Below, piece after piece: positions 21,561-34,400 of a stretch of 64,000 nt of DNA. How positions within the stretch are numbered: position 1 is the stretch's first letter; the number at the start of each line of letters is the position of its first letter. This DNA comes from Undaria pinnatifida (lineage: Eukaryota; Sar; Phaeophyceae; Laminariales; Alariaceae): the NCBI GenBank assembly GCA_012845835.1, contig JABAKD010000014.1:5255896-5319895 (forward strand), given 5' to 3'. The translations under genes and the position numbers were made by a program. The notes below the pieces were generated by a model. It was not told where the DNA came from, made no database searches, and saw only the letters and a program-made list of their open reading frames with translations.

Positions 21561-24500
21561 GTGCTGTTTTTAGGTTCCCGTAAGAAACCGCCATGGAACA
21601 TGGTTAGCTATGATACGCTGCACCAAAATAATCGCCTGAACTCTTTTTTTTCATTGAGGTACAGTCGTTCCAGCGAGTGACTCAAATCCAGTGGTCAAGA
21701 ATGGGGTGCCTTCCCTACCGTAGCCATGGCCTAGAGTCAATAACTGCCGAGAGCGCTGTATAGCGTGGGTAAGCATATCTCGACGCGAGTCACCCAGGCA
21801 AGGAAGTGCTGAATGTTGTTGCGATAAAAATGCAGGCGCATGCATGCGGCTGTGGGGAGGGCGGAAAAGAGACTGCTTACAGTTACGACTAGGGAGGGAG
21901 AACGAGATATAGAAATTGCGAAGATAACAGAAGGGATGAGCGGGGGGGGGAAAGTGACGACAGTAGTACGGGTACGAGTATTTGTTAATAGTATAAACAA
22001 CATTAAATACGGGAAGAACTAACGTGTGCTTCCGCGAACTTTCCTTAGGCTGTCGTCCGCTTTTTGTGTCCCATGCTTGAACAGTGTTTTCAAAACGTCA
22101 ACGAAAAGGCCAGCACATGTCAACAGCTGTTATTGATAACGACGTCACCGAACAGTCGACACTGCAGCCGTCAACGAGCGGGCTGTACGCCAGGCTGCTG
22201 TGCCTTTCGCGTATATGGTACGATGGTACAGCATACGCCTGTATGCATGCGTGTTGCTGATGCCGCTGCTGATGGTGGTGTTAAGTTGCTGCTATACGAG
22301 TATCGCGATCTTCCTCTGCTGCTGCTGCATGCTGTTGCCGTTGCTGCTGCGATGCTACATAGTACTGCTGCTATTATTAGTATTATTGTCGCTATTGCTG
22401 TTGAAGCAATCTCTTCTCTGGTGGTGCTGCTACAAGCACAACGGCATACAACACACCCCTGTTTGGCAAGTCAGACATGCGTGTACCCCTCCGCGCAGCA
22501 TGTGTCTGCGTGTTGTCCCGGCTGCTGCTACTGTTGTTGTCTAGCGTATGACACGGAAGAAAGCACACCCCGGTTATAACGTTTTGACCGTTAAAAACAT
22601 TGTCGCCTGGTGTGCTGTTGTGGGGGGGGGTGCTATCTAACGCATCCCCGGTGATAAGCAACATGCATGGGAACCCCGCAGCTAGGGGGTGTGCTACCGA
22701 GGGGGTACTACCGCAGCGATTGCTAAGGAGCGTTAACAAAAACCTTGATCGCAGCTAGCGGGTGTGTCAACGGTACTACCGAAACGATTGCGAAGGAACG
22801 TTAACAAACCTTGACCAGTTTGCAGATGGCACGACCACAAGGGGGCGTGATAGCAAGGGGTTCGACAGCAAAGGGGGTGATGGCGGCTACAAGAGGTGTG
22901 ATAACCATTAATAGGGGTGCAAACATGTGAGAGGCTTTGGTCTGAAACCAGCTTGCTTGTCCATTCCCACGCAATGCCGGTGATGGTAGGGTCCACGCTT
23001 GAGCCCCACAACACGTTGTTTCGCGCCGCGCAACGGTTTTCGCCTCAGGCGAAGAAACTGTTGGGTATATCTTCTTATTTTCGCCGGAGCGGAAAAGATA
23101 ATTGAGGCACCGTTTTTGTTTTCGCTGCTACGGCGAAAAACAGTAACTCAAGTGTCTAGGCGCACTTTACCAAGGTTTGAATGGGCATGTGCCAACGCCA
23201 TTGTCGCATTTGTTTGCCTCCGGTGACCCTCTGGCCCCCCCTGATGCGGGAGGGGCTGCACACCTGCGGCGAGTGAGGGCAACACGCCTTCCAGCTCATG
23301 TTTCGTTTCACGCAACAGGCGCCGGAGCTCTAATTACCGTACGTCCGGGTTGCCGCTACCATCGGGTACTTGAGGATGTGAAACCCCTCGAGGATTGCAC
23401 CTCAGAGGGTCTTGCTCCGCTGAAGAACTAACTGCTGCCGTATTCATATGAGGTCTTTGATTGTAGCCGACGGTCAGAACACACCGTAACATTGCACACT
23501 GATTTGTTTTCGAGATTCCAGTACAACGGCACGCGGCAGGTTCCGTGATTGGCCACAATATTGCTACCTTTACGCATGCCGGTAGTCGGGGCTTCGGGCA
23601 CAGTAGCAGTGGCAGGAGAGGGCGTGATGCCGATAGTACCAGTACCGGTAGCATAAGTGGTGATAACGAAAAATAGCCGACGTGATGTGGCCGAGGCGCG
23701 GGAGCAGGCCGCAGACTCGTTCGGCCCACTTTGATTGGGCGCAGCGGTTGCCTTCATGCTGGTGTCCTTGACGGTGGGCGATCGGTGAATGGTATCACCA
23801 GGTGGTGTGATGATTTTGGAGTTTGACGCTGTGTTCGAGCGCGCCTACGTAGGGGGTGTGGTATTCAACGTACCCCCGGTCATAAGGTGACGGTCGAAAA
23901 TCGAACAAGAAATATACCAGCGGGTGTGCTCATGTGGCGGGGGGGGTTATGTGGGGGTGTTCTTCCTTCCGTGTTATACGGTATTGCTGCTATCTTTGTT
24001 TTTTTTTGTTTTTTTTTATCTTCCGGCGGATGGGGCAAAATAAAAAAAAAAAGCTTTTGCTCACCACACTTCCACGCGTTTTCATACGCGTCGTGTGTCG
24101 ATTTAATTCAATTGCCTTCGCAACCCAGCGCTAGCTGGCGTGTCCTTCGGATCCCACTATAGCGATAGCGTGAGCTGTTCCTATCGGCGGTCCTCGTTAC
24201 TACTCCGGCGGCGCAAGCTGCCGTTGTATACGGATGCGTGAGTATGTCCACCCGGCCTGTCCCCTGAGGGTCAGGTTCGGTAGAGATAACCACCCGGAAC
24301 GGCATCTTTCCGGGTAGTGTGGGACTTGCGCAAGCTCACCCACTAACAAAATCCCCGGCCATGGGAGATCGGCCTTCCGCCGGGCTTGGTCCAGTTGCGG
24401 TCCACCCTACCCATTCGGGCGTTGGTCCTCGCTATCATTTCTCTGCTGCTGCTGCTGGGTCGTGGTCTGCCGCTATGTTGCTACTTCTGCCATCCTCTCT

Positions 24501-25003
24501 GTTGCCGCTGCTACAGGCAGTACTCTTTTCTTTTTGCTTCCGCCATTGGTGTACCGTCATCTTACGTGTGTCCCTGACAATGGGGATCTATCCATCGGTC
24601 ACTGTAAATATGCATTTCATCCTTGCATTCTGCAAAGATAGGTATCGACCATTCAACTGGTCGAACTCCCGGCTGACGTATTTGAAACGTTTTTACAAAG
24701 CACGCGCTCCTGTCGGTAATACCGATATGATGCATGAATTCCTTGCATTTTTTGTGATATTCGTGCAAACCTTGCGTCAACCGTTGTGCTTCGCTCCGAC
24801 CTACGAGTATTACCTACACACCTAAGGGTTATCTTGTATTCATTGTTAATATCAATACGCGTATGCAACTACTGCTGCTGTACCTAGTAGGTTGATTGGT
24901 GTATACCAGTACGCAGACAAAAGCAGCCCTAGGTAGAGTTGTAGATTTTTATTGTACTGTAGATCAAAACACCAACCGTACTCAGATTCCCGGTTGTCTT
25001 GTC

Positions 25004-25058
<55 letters not shown>

Positions 25059-25174
25059 GGTTGTTGTTGTTGTTGTTGTTGTTGCTGTTGCTGTTGCTGT
25101 TCCTGTTGCTGTTGCTGCTGAGTAGTTGTCGTTGTTGCTGTTGTTGCTGTTGTTACTGTTGCTGTTGGTCTGCC
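21561..25174. other. Gene-free stretch with tandem and dispersed repeats
   Basis: No exon can be supported upstream of the LisH exon at 25475, although its gene should start in or before this stretch. Bases 22235-22550 are rich in GCTGCTGCT and ATTATTAGTATT words, giving spurious Leu/Ala frames. Bases 22683-22812 are two 65-bp tandem copies (CGATTGCTAAGGAGCGTTAA, then CGATTGCGAAGGAACGTTAA). Bases 24999-25110 are a (TTG)n microsatellite with CTG variants up to 25170. Confidence 0.5.
24001..24185 (-). mobile_element. SINE-like element family B, copy 1
   Basis: Read on the minus strand, this is a short body ending CCGCCGGAAGAT and then an A-rich tail. Copies at 38835-39009 (plus) and 58840-59015 (minus) share GCGCCAGCTAGCGTTGGGCT, GACACACGACGCGTAT and CCCCATCCGCCGGAGGAT, each followed by a long A tract. 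The body is about 160 bp with no clear tRNA boxes. The poly(A) tail and dispersed copies point to retroposition. Confidence 0.7.
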
Positions 25175-25180
25175 TGGTAG

Positions 25181-25395
25181 ATGAAACGGGACGTGCTGTG
25201 CATGGTGTTGGGGTAGTAGACGCCAATATGCTGACAACTATGTTAATAGTTGTGCGTAGCATGTACGCAGGCCAACCCACCACCAACCGTCCCCAGATCC
25301 CCAACCGCTGTCTTAACTTGCTCTTGTCGGTCTTGATGATGTTGTTGGTCTATTTACTTGATAGGTCAAGCAGGACGGACGAAGCATAATGGCGC
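25181..25395 (+). pseudogene. Decoy copies of the LisH exon start
   Basis: Two decayed copies of the acceptor and first bases of the 25475 exon precede it. At 25172-25222 GGTAG is followed by ATGAAACGGGACGTGCTGTG and CATGGTG. At 25361-25395 ATAG is followed by GTCAAGCAGGACGGACGAAG and CATAATGGCGCA. The true exon reads GGTAG then ATCAAGCAGGACGTGCTTAG. The intron just upstream is also duplicated (ACCAACCGT..CAGATYCCC..TGTCTTG and GTTGTTGGTCT). The unit length is about 110-190 bases. Confidence 0.7.
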
Positions 25396-25474
25396 ACCAC
25401 CGACAGTCCTAAGATTATTTAATGATCTCTTCCCCTCCTTTTGTTTGTCTTGGTGTTGTTGGTGTGCTTGGTAG

Positions 25475-28400
25475 ATCAAGCAGGACGTGCTTAGCATGAT
25501 GGTGCAGTACCTGAGGAGCGAAAAACTGTTCATGGCGGCCGTGGTCATCCAGGACGAAGCCAACATGAAGACCGCAGAACAGAAGGTATTAACGTTTTTT
25601 TTTGTAAAAATGAAAAGTACGCGTTAGCTGTGAAGTACGGTGTTCATATTTAGTAAAAATGAACAATACGCGTAAACTGTGAAGTGCGGTATTCGTATTT
25701 TGTAAAAATGAAAAATACGCGTCAGGTTCGAGGTGTTTATTGTATTCAGTAAAATTGAAAAGTACGCGTCAGCTGTGAGGTCCAAAAAAAATTAGGCAAA
25801 ACTCATACGATTCGCCAGCTGCATGTGATGCTTCGACCGAATATTTAGAGTATACTGGTTTGCCACGAAGGTTGGCATCCCCAAACACTAGGGCTGTGAT
25901 TTGGCCGAACCCACAGTAAGAGAAAACGGACTTTGAAGCGGTCAAATCGGCTTGTCACTCCTTGTGATGCACATATCAAAACCTCTTTGACGCCCTGTGA
26001 TGCGCATACCATAATAGTACTACTAATGTATACCTTGCATGCAGTAGTGGGTTGCCAGGTTTAAGAGCGCCCACATCAAGAGAAAGTCCGAAGTGGACTT
26101 AAAAGCGATCAAATTGGCTTGTCACGTCATGTAGCTACTATACTAGGATATCTAGGATTGTAACGCCCGTACTAAAACCTACCTGGTATATGATACCTGG
26201 TATGGTGAGTACCCCGATTTAAGAGCGCCCCGTGACAAGCCGAAACATGCACTCTTAACTACAAAGCGCTCTTAGCTGTAGTGGGAAATACATAGATTTT
26301 AGTGTGGCGAGACATGTTGAGTTGTCCGCTCTTAACTCCCGAGTGCTCTTAACTCGGGTGCTCTTAAATCGGGGTGCCCACTGTACCTAATTTTGATATA
26401 AGGTCGGCACGGAGGTAAGAGCAGTAACACTCGCCTGTTACGAGGGGCTCGTAAATCGGGTACCCCACCGTGGTTGTTAGGTGGGTGGTCAAGTACGCCA
26501 GTGAACTTAACTGACTTGCGTTGTATTTGTATACAACACACATGGGGCAAGGCCAATTAACTGATACCTGGTACGTACGTACCTAATCGTTGCGGTGTAC
26601 TGGCATGTCGTGTACCAGGTACTGGCGTGCCGTGTGTCATCCTGTGTCAAGTCTTTATTATTAATAGTACAACACACACGATGATGAACCGCGAACGGCG
26701 CCAAGTCAGCTACGTAAGCAAAACTCCTCCACATACTACCGCTTGTAGACTAATACCAGGTAAGCTCTAAACTTTTTGTTTCGGCTGGTCGATGTTGCTT
26801 GCTGAGGTACCTGCGTGGTGGCTATATTCTTTTTTTTTTTTTTTTCAACAGCGTTTTTCCCCCTATTCAACTTGCCACACACCCTGGATTATAAGCCTAC
26901 CATATCCTCCCGAAGGGGAACCTTGTAACTATTACTGACTGCAGTACCTAGCCTAGTAACCACTAGTCGGCGGCTTCGTCAGTCACTGCACAGTCCTAGT
27001 CGTTGTCGTAAATTGGCCTATCGTGTGTCATGCCGTGTGTCTTGCCGTCTAGGCTCGGCGTGCTAAGGGAAGCCGTCTCCGGAAGGCCACGCTGGAGGGC
27101 GACTGGCCCATGGTGATCGGCCTGATTACCAAGAACATCTCGCGGCTGCACCACAAAAGGTTCCTCTACGCTGTCTACCGTCAGGTACTGCTCTACCTCA
27201 AGTTATTCAGCTACTGCTACTGTAGTAAATATTAATACTACTGCTACTTGCATCGCAAGTACTGGTTAGGTATTGCTGTTCGATAGTGCTTCTGCTACTG
27301 CTACTGCCACCACTGCTAAGCTACTGCTGTTGCCACTGCGTCTGCTGCTGCTGCTGCTACTTCTAGTGTTTCTACTGACCCTCGCACTGCACCAGCAAGG
27401 ACACATTCACACCAACATAGAAACACCCACTGCGACTACTGCTGCGGCTGCTACTGCTACTACTTCTAGTGTTTCTGCTGGCCCTCGCACTTCACCAGCA
27501 AGGACAAATTCACACCAATGAAACACCCCCGTTCCCTGCTTCCAAGGAACACCCCCCCCCCCCCTACCACTCCACGACTATGGCCATGCGCAAACTGAGT
27601 ACACCCCCCCCCTACCACTCCCGAAAACACTACAAAACCCAGGGATACCCAGAACAACGTATTCGCACACTTTTACTCACACATTTGCCACACACACAAA
27701 AAAATGTTCCATTTCCTTGCTCCCAAGGAACTGAGTCTTCTCCCGCCCTCCCCACTCCCGGAAACGCTAAAAAGAACAGGAGTACCTAGAGCTGATCGAG
27801 CGACAGAGGTACCAGAAGGCTCTTGCGTTCCTCAACCGGCGTCTTAGCCTCCCCCCCCCCCCTCTCATGTATCCTTAAGATTACGGCTATGCATGAAATG
27901 TGTACACTCCACCCCCCTCCCCTCTCGCCTACCGCTCCCGAAAACTCTACGAAACCCAGGAGTACCTACGATACAGCAACATATCCCCACACGCATACTC
28001 AGATACTTTCCTCACCGAAAAGAAAATACTCCCGTTTCCTGCTCACAACTCCCCCCCTCCCCAAAATACATGATAAAACCCAGGAGTATCTAGAGTTGAT
28101 CGAGCGACAGGAGTACCAGAAGGCTTTCGCCTTCCTCAACCGGCGCCTGAAACCCATGGAGGGCACCGCGGCCTCTACACCGAACGAGTTCCTAAACCTC
28201 TGCTACCTTCTCACTTGCAAAACCGTTGCGGACGCGAGCCACTTCAGGCAGTGGGAAGGCGTGTTAGGCGGCCGGGAGAAGCTGGCGGACGAGCTGGCAA
28301 GGTGAGCGATACTTTTTTTTCGTTATAGGTCTTAATCAACTGTTTTCAGTTTTTTTTTCCGAATTTCCACATTTTTTCCGATTCACTTCTATGTTGCAGC

Positions 28401-31400
28401 TTGTGAACGTGAATGTTGATTCAAAATTTTATCTCACAGCTGAAATGTGGTTTTCGTTTTTGGTAAATATTACGTGGACCTTTGTTTTTTTGCGGCAGCC
28501 CGAGGCAGTACTTTGTAACTTTCTAAGTTTTGGAAACATGAGAATAGAAGCAAGCGGACAGGGCTTTAGGTCTGCTTTGTTATCCTCCCTGCGGAAGTTG
28601 AGAAGATAACAGAGTGCCAAAGGAAGCTAATGAACTTTACACCGGCCTCACGGGTATTACAACGTTTTTTCGCATCTAACGTCTTGCTTATATATTACAC
28701 CTGGTAGCTTTTTCCGGATTTCCCCGCGGATACTTGTTTTTCGACGGCATCGGCCACATTTTTTTCCAATTTCTTGGACCAGTTGTTTTTTCACAACTCA
28801 AGTCTTGCACCTGGTACAATACCTTTTCTCGGATTGCCCACCTGATACATATTTTTCCGGCTTGCTCGCTGATTACCCTTCTTTTCGGATTGCCTCTTGA
28901 CACATCCTTCTCCGATTGCCCCGCTTGCACTACACCTTTTTTCGGCCGGTGCAGATTTGTGGAGCTGGAGACGGGGACGCTCGCGCACCCCTCCCCCATG
29001 CCCCCCGACCGGCTGATGACGCTCCTGCAGCAAGCTGTGGCGTTTCAGATCGACAGCGGCCGCTACCACCCCAATGTACGAGTACGAGTACGATTGGACT
29101 ATTAGTATAGACCAATGCTACGGTACCATAAGGGTCCCTTATTGGGGGCTTTTTTTACGGTGGCTTGGGGTCACTCGCCGCGCGAGTTACCCCTTGTTCC
29201 CTGTGGCCATAGGACCTCTTGTTCCCTGTGGCCATAGGACCCCTTGTTCCCTGTGGCCATAGGGCTATCGTGCTGTTTTTTGTTTTTTTTGTATGAATCC
29301 CCAGTAGGATGGTTACGTAGCTACGCTGCGAAAAACAGATCACCTCGTAACGTGTTTTCGTCGGAGAGTTATAGGAGTCACTCGCGCCAGTGGCTCAGAC
29401 CGGTAGTGAAAATTGGGGGTACCCCCCTACCACCGTAGCCTTGATCAGAGGTATACCCTTTTTTGGCTTTGACCCGGTAGTGAAGAACAATTGGGGGTAC
29501 CCCCCTACTATCGTAGCCTTGATCAGAGGTATACCCTTTTTTGGCTCAGACCCGGTAGTGGAAATTGGGGGTACCCCCCTACTACCGTAGCCTTGATCAG
29601 AGGTATACCCTTTTTTGGCTTTGACCGGTAGCGAAAATTGGGGGTACCCCCCGTACTACCGTAGCCTTGATCAGAGGTGTACCCTTTTGTGGCTTTGACC
29701 CGGTAATGAAAAAAAAATGGGGGTACCCCCCTACCACCGTAGCCTTGGTCAGAGGTATACCCTTTTTTGGCTTTGACCCGGTAGTGAAAATTGGGGGTAC
29801 CCCCCTACTACCGTAGGCTTGATCTAGAGTTGGTACCCCTCGTCGGCAGGCAGGCGGGCCGGGTTATGGATGGCGGGAGAGGTTTTTTATGGGTGCAAAA
29901 TGTTGTGACTGGTCAGACTGTATTGTCTATACAGTTAGGCCAACGAATAAGACATGTGACCTAATTGGAATGCTAGAGTTACTTTTTGGCGATAACTGCT
30001 GCTGCTGCTGTTGTTGTGGTAGGACTGCCATACTACCTGTCGACACTCGCATGTACCTGGCATGTGATACGATCATCATGGATTTCTCGTCGTCCCGACC
30101 GGTCCGTTGCTTTGTCCCTTCATTATATACAAACCTCTATAATCGCTCCATAACCTCGTACTTTCAATAAGATGAACTGATCTAAGACCATACCGTACAC
30201 CCCTTGGCAGTACTCTGTTGCTTTTACGGCCCGTCTCCGCTTCACCTGTCTTACGGGCATGCACCGAGCCGCAGGCGGGCGTCTGCCCGCCTTGACAAAG
30301 CCCCTTTGGTAGTCTTACATCATACACATGCAAAACGCTGTATTTGCACATATTTGTGAAAACGTATCCAGGTGACGCCGCGGGCTTCGACATTAGCGCG
30401 AGACTACTGCTGCCCTGCCGTCCCGGACTCGGCGAGGGACGTCTACACCGGCCACTCTTCGGGTGTAAAATGCATCACGTTTGTGGGGGAGGAGGCATTA
30501 TTGATGGCCTCCGGGGGCGGGGATGGGGACATATGTCTGTGGCCTACGAACCCCGGGGGGGAAGGCGATGATGGCGATGAAGATGGCTATGGTTATGAAG
30601 ATGGAGGCGTTTTTGAGGGTGGAGAAAGGAGCGATGGTGGTGGTAGTGGTGGTGGTGACGGTGGTGGAGGCTATCCCTGCGCAGAAGAAGAAAACCTGCG
30701 GCGTTTCTCTGGTGGCGCCGGAAACCGTCGACGTGGGCTGGGCAGCTTTAGCGTGGGGTTGGGGGTAGAAAACGGGGAAAAGTTCGGCCGTGATGGTGGC
30801 GATAGCGCGGGGGGGGGAGGCGGGGGCGGAGGCGGGGCGGGGAGGGAAGAGGGCAGGAGAGGGCTGGGATGGGGGGGGGGGGGGGGGGAATCGAAGGACG
30901 GTTGCCCCTGTTTTGAAACTCAAGGGGGGCACCAGGGGAGAGGAGAAAGTGCGAGTGTGGGACGTGGCGTCTAACAGACGGGGGGATTTGCTGGCGAGCG
31001 GGTGGGGGGACGGGGTTGTTCGCCTGTGGTCGCTGCCTCCGGGGGACCAGCTTATGTCGGGAGGTGCGCTAACACTTGTGTTTTATTACTGGAAATAATA
31101 TCCCACGCTAATTCCAAGAAGTTGTGTCCCCTAAAACGTGGACACGGTTCCAAAAGGTTGACCCGTTTTACCGCTCCAAATTTTGCGAAATAGAACAAAA
31201 AAATGTTCCTAAGGCAGGGATGTACTTCTGAAATGGTCAAAGGCGGAGAGGGGAGGGGTGGGGTGGGGGTGTTTCCCTCCGGTCGATGGCAGCGAGTGGA
31301 GGGGGGTAGTGAAGGGGGCGGAGAGGGTGGTGTGTTGCATGTAGGCCGGCGGGTAGCGAATGAGGGGAGGGCGGGGGTCTTGAAGGGCGCCTTGCGACCC

Positions 31401-34400
31401 GGTGCTACACGATAGAGGTGCACCAGTTTATTTCTGAGGTTCCTCACTTTGGGAGGTCAAGACACGTCCTTCTTAACCTAAAAACCTATTTTGACAAAAC
31501 TAAAACTGCCATCGAATGCAAAATCCCATGTGGCCCAGGTATATAAACGAGAATCATTACGCCAAAAAGAAATGACCGATTTCCGACGATTTTGGGTTAA
31601 GGAGCCCCGTCATATTCAGAAACCATTTTTTGAGACAAAAAGTGCTACCTCTATCGTGGCACGCGTCTTTTCCGCGCACACGACACGTTTCGGCACGAAA
31701 TCTAAAGAGCATAACAGCAGCGACAACAACAATCATAACAGCCACCACCACTCTCATTGCGACAGTAACCATCACAACGTCCACCCAAACCACAACAACA
31801 ACCACAACAATCACAACAACAGCCACCGCCATAATCACCGCCACCACCACGACCCCCCCCCCCCCCCCCGCTCGCCCAGGGCTAAAGCAACCCCCGTCAA
31901 TAGAGACGCGTATAGAGCCGCGCTCAATCCTTAGGGGGCATGGTGACGGGCTCGGGTCCTCAGCCCCTGATGTCTACAGCGTGGAGTTCCACTCAGCGGA
32001 GGCACACGTTGTCACCGCGGGACACGACCGAACCGTTCGCCTATACGACGTAGAGACGAGCCAGGTGTGTGGGAGGGCAGGGGGTAGAGGAGGCGTAAAC
32101 AGTTTATAGGGGGGGTTGTTCTCAATTTGTGCATGGCCTTAGCCATATGACCCTATGGGGAGGGGGGAACTAATACATGTAGGAATTAGAGTGTGATACT
32201 CTTCGCAGCAGTAAAATGTGCCGTGTGGAGTTTTACTCGGCGGAGGCTGACGCTGTTACGGCGGGGTGCGACCGAACCGTTCGTCTATACAACGTAGAGG
32301 CCAACCAGCCAAGTGCGTCCGGGAGGGAGGCGTTCGTACCGTTGGTATTTCCCAATCGCCGGGAGCTCCTATGCCGTTTGCTGGCGTTATTCGTTGTGGA
32401 AATACCCCCTGCATGATTCAACTACACCCATAATTGGGAGACCAATTACCAGGAATAGGTTTTGCAACAGTGTAAGGGTACAGTGTGAAGTTCCACCCAG
32501 AAATGAAGTTCCACCCATAAAAGGCGCATTTTGTCACGGCGAGGCACGACCGAACCGTGCTATTGTGCAAGGTAGAGACCGGCCAGGTGCGTTGGTGGGG
32601 GGGGGCGGGAGGGGGGGGAAACCAGGAGGACTCATTGATGGTAAGCGAGGGGGAGAGCGGGGGGGGGGGGAGGACTGGCAGATGCAATCGAGGCATGCGG
32701 CGTCGTGAAGCGACGCGCAGGATGGTTTTGCGTTTTTTGTGTATTGTTGGTTTGGTTTTGGTTTGCAATTTCTTTTTTCCTTTTTTTTTCTTTTTTGGCG
32801 TTCCTTTTTTTTTCCGTTTGACAGGAGGTGAAGGTGTTCGGCGGACACGAGGCAGGAGTCCTGCACGCGGTGAGCAATCCTTACGGCAACCTCCTCGTCA
32901 GCGGCGGGAGGGATAGCGCCATCAACTTCTGGGATGTCATGAGCGGGGTGTGCGTCAAGACTCTCAGGTGATCCGACGCTGCGCTACCCTCCCCTATCCC
33001 TCTGGTATTCTATATCGCATGCACCGCAACCTAACGTGCAGAGAGGAACGCCTCCCCACCCTCATACCCCCCGCCGCCTATACTCCCACCCCACTCTCGC
33101 CCCGACCTCCACGTCGCATGTTCTTGGGTATAATCATCGCTTTCTTCAGCTAAACAGCGAATGCGGTGACTTCGGTTGACCTGATAATGGATGGCATGTA
33201 TGTTTTGGCCACCTCTAGGCACGGTCCCCCGACCCCCGTATACACCCAGCCACCCCCATCCACAACTCCCGCTCACGTCCCCTCCCTTATTCCGCGTGGT
33301 CCTCTTGTACGAGTTTGTTTCAGTCAAGCGGTGGGTGCGGTGGCTTCGGTTGACCTGACTCCGGACGGCGTATATCCACCTCCACCCCCCCCAGCCCCCT
33401 CCCCCCGCCCCCCCTCGCCGAACGTGTTCCTCATGTACGAATATCGATTTTCACAGCCAAGCATTGGGTGGGGTAACGCCTGTTACTCTGGCTATGGACG
33501 GCATGTACCTCTTGGTCAGCTCTAGGCACGGTCCCCCACTACCCCTGTATACCCCCCGTACCCCCACCTCCACCTCCCACCACCCCGACCCCCCCCCCGC
33601 CCCCAAGCCCCCCCCCACCCCAACCCCGCTCACCCCCGACCTCCATATCATCCCCACCCCCACCCCCACCTCCACCCCACTCTCCCCACCCCTATCCTTA
33701 CACTGCGCGTTCCTCATATACGACTGCTGATTTTTCAGCCAAGCAGTGAGTGACGTGACGTCTGCAGACCTGACTGTGGACGGCATGTATCGAACCCCTC
33801 TACCCCAACCCCCTTCAACCCCATCTTCCCCTACTCACGCCCACCCTCACCCCCACCCTCGCCCTGTGACCTCCTGGTGTATGAATATCGGGTAGTAAAA
33901 CCATGCAGTGGTTATACCTTCCACACCGCCACCCCCACCGCCACCCCTTCTCATGTGTAAATATCGATTTTTGCAGCCAAGCTGTCGGTGCGGTGACGTC
34001 TGTTGACCTGACTATGGACGGCATGTACCTCTTGGCCAGCTCCAGGCACGGTCCTGTGCGCACGTGGGACGTCCGGATGGGCCGCCCACTTCTCCGTTAT
34101 AAGGTTGGGGGGGGGGGGGGGGGATGGAATATATGGGACACTGCTCTAGCGTAGGTGTTTGCGGTGTGGGCACTCGGTTCGGCTGTTACACGGCATTTCA
34201 TAACGGAAAATGTTGAAACTGTTGATAGATTATGTTTACAGTAGATCACGGCGCGTGAACCCGTCCCACCGGTTCCTCCGTTTGTGCGATGAAATCAGGG
34301 ATCTCTTTGCTACGACTTTTTTATAACGTATCGTAACGCCAACATGTAGGATCTGTTAGCAGGTTAGATATATTGTGATCTGTGCGGCGCCCGACATAGG

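Noticed and set aside
24896-25389. Leu-rich or Gln/Thr-rich frames over the TTG tract
   Set aside because: Microsatellite artefacts open on both strands.
32890-34103. Assembly collapse or duplication as the cause of the exon copies
   Set aside because: Copies differ by many substitutions and have different truncation contexts, which is not expected of a misassembly; it can still be checked with long reads.
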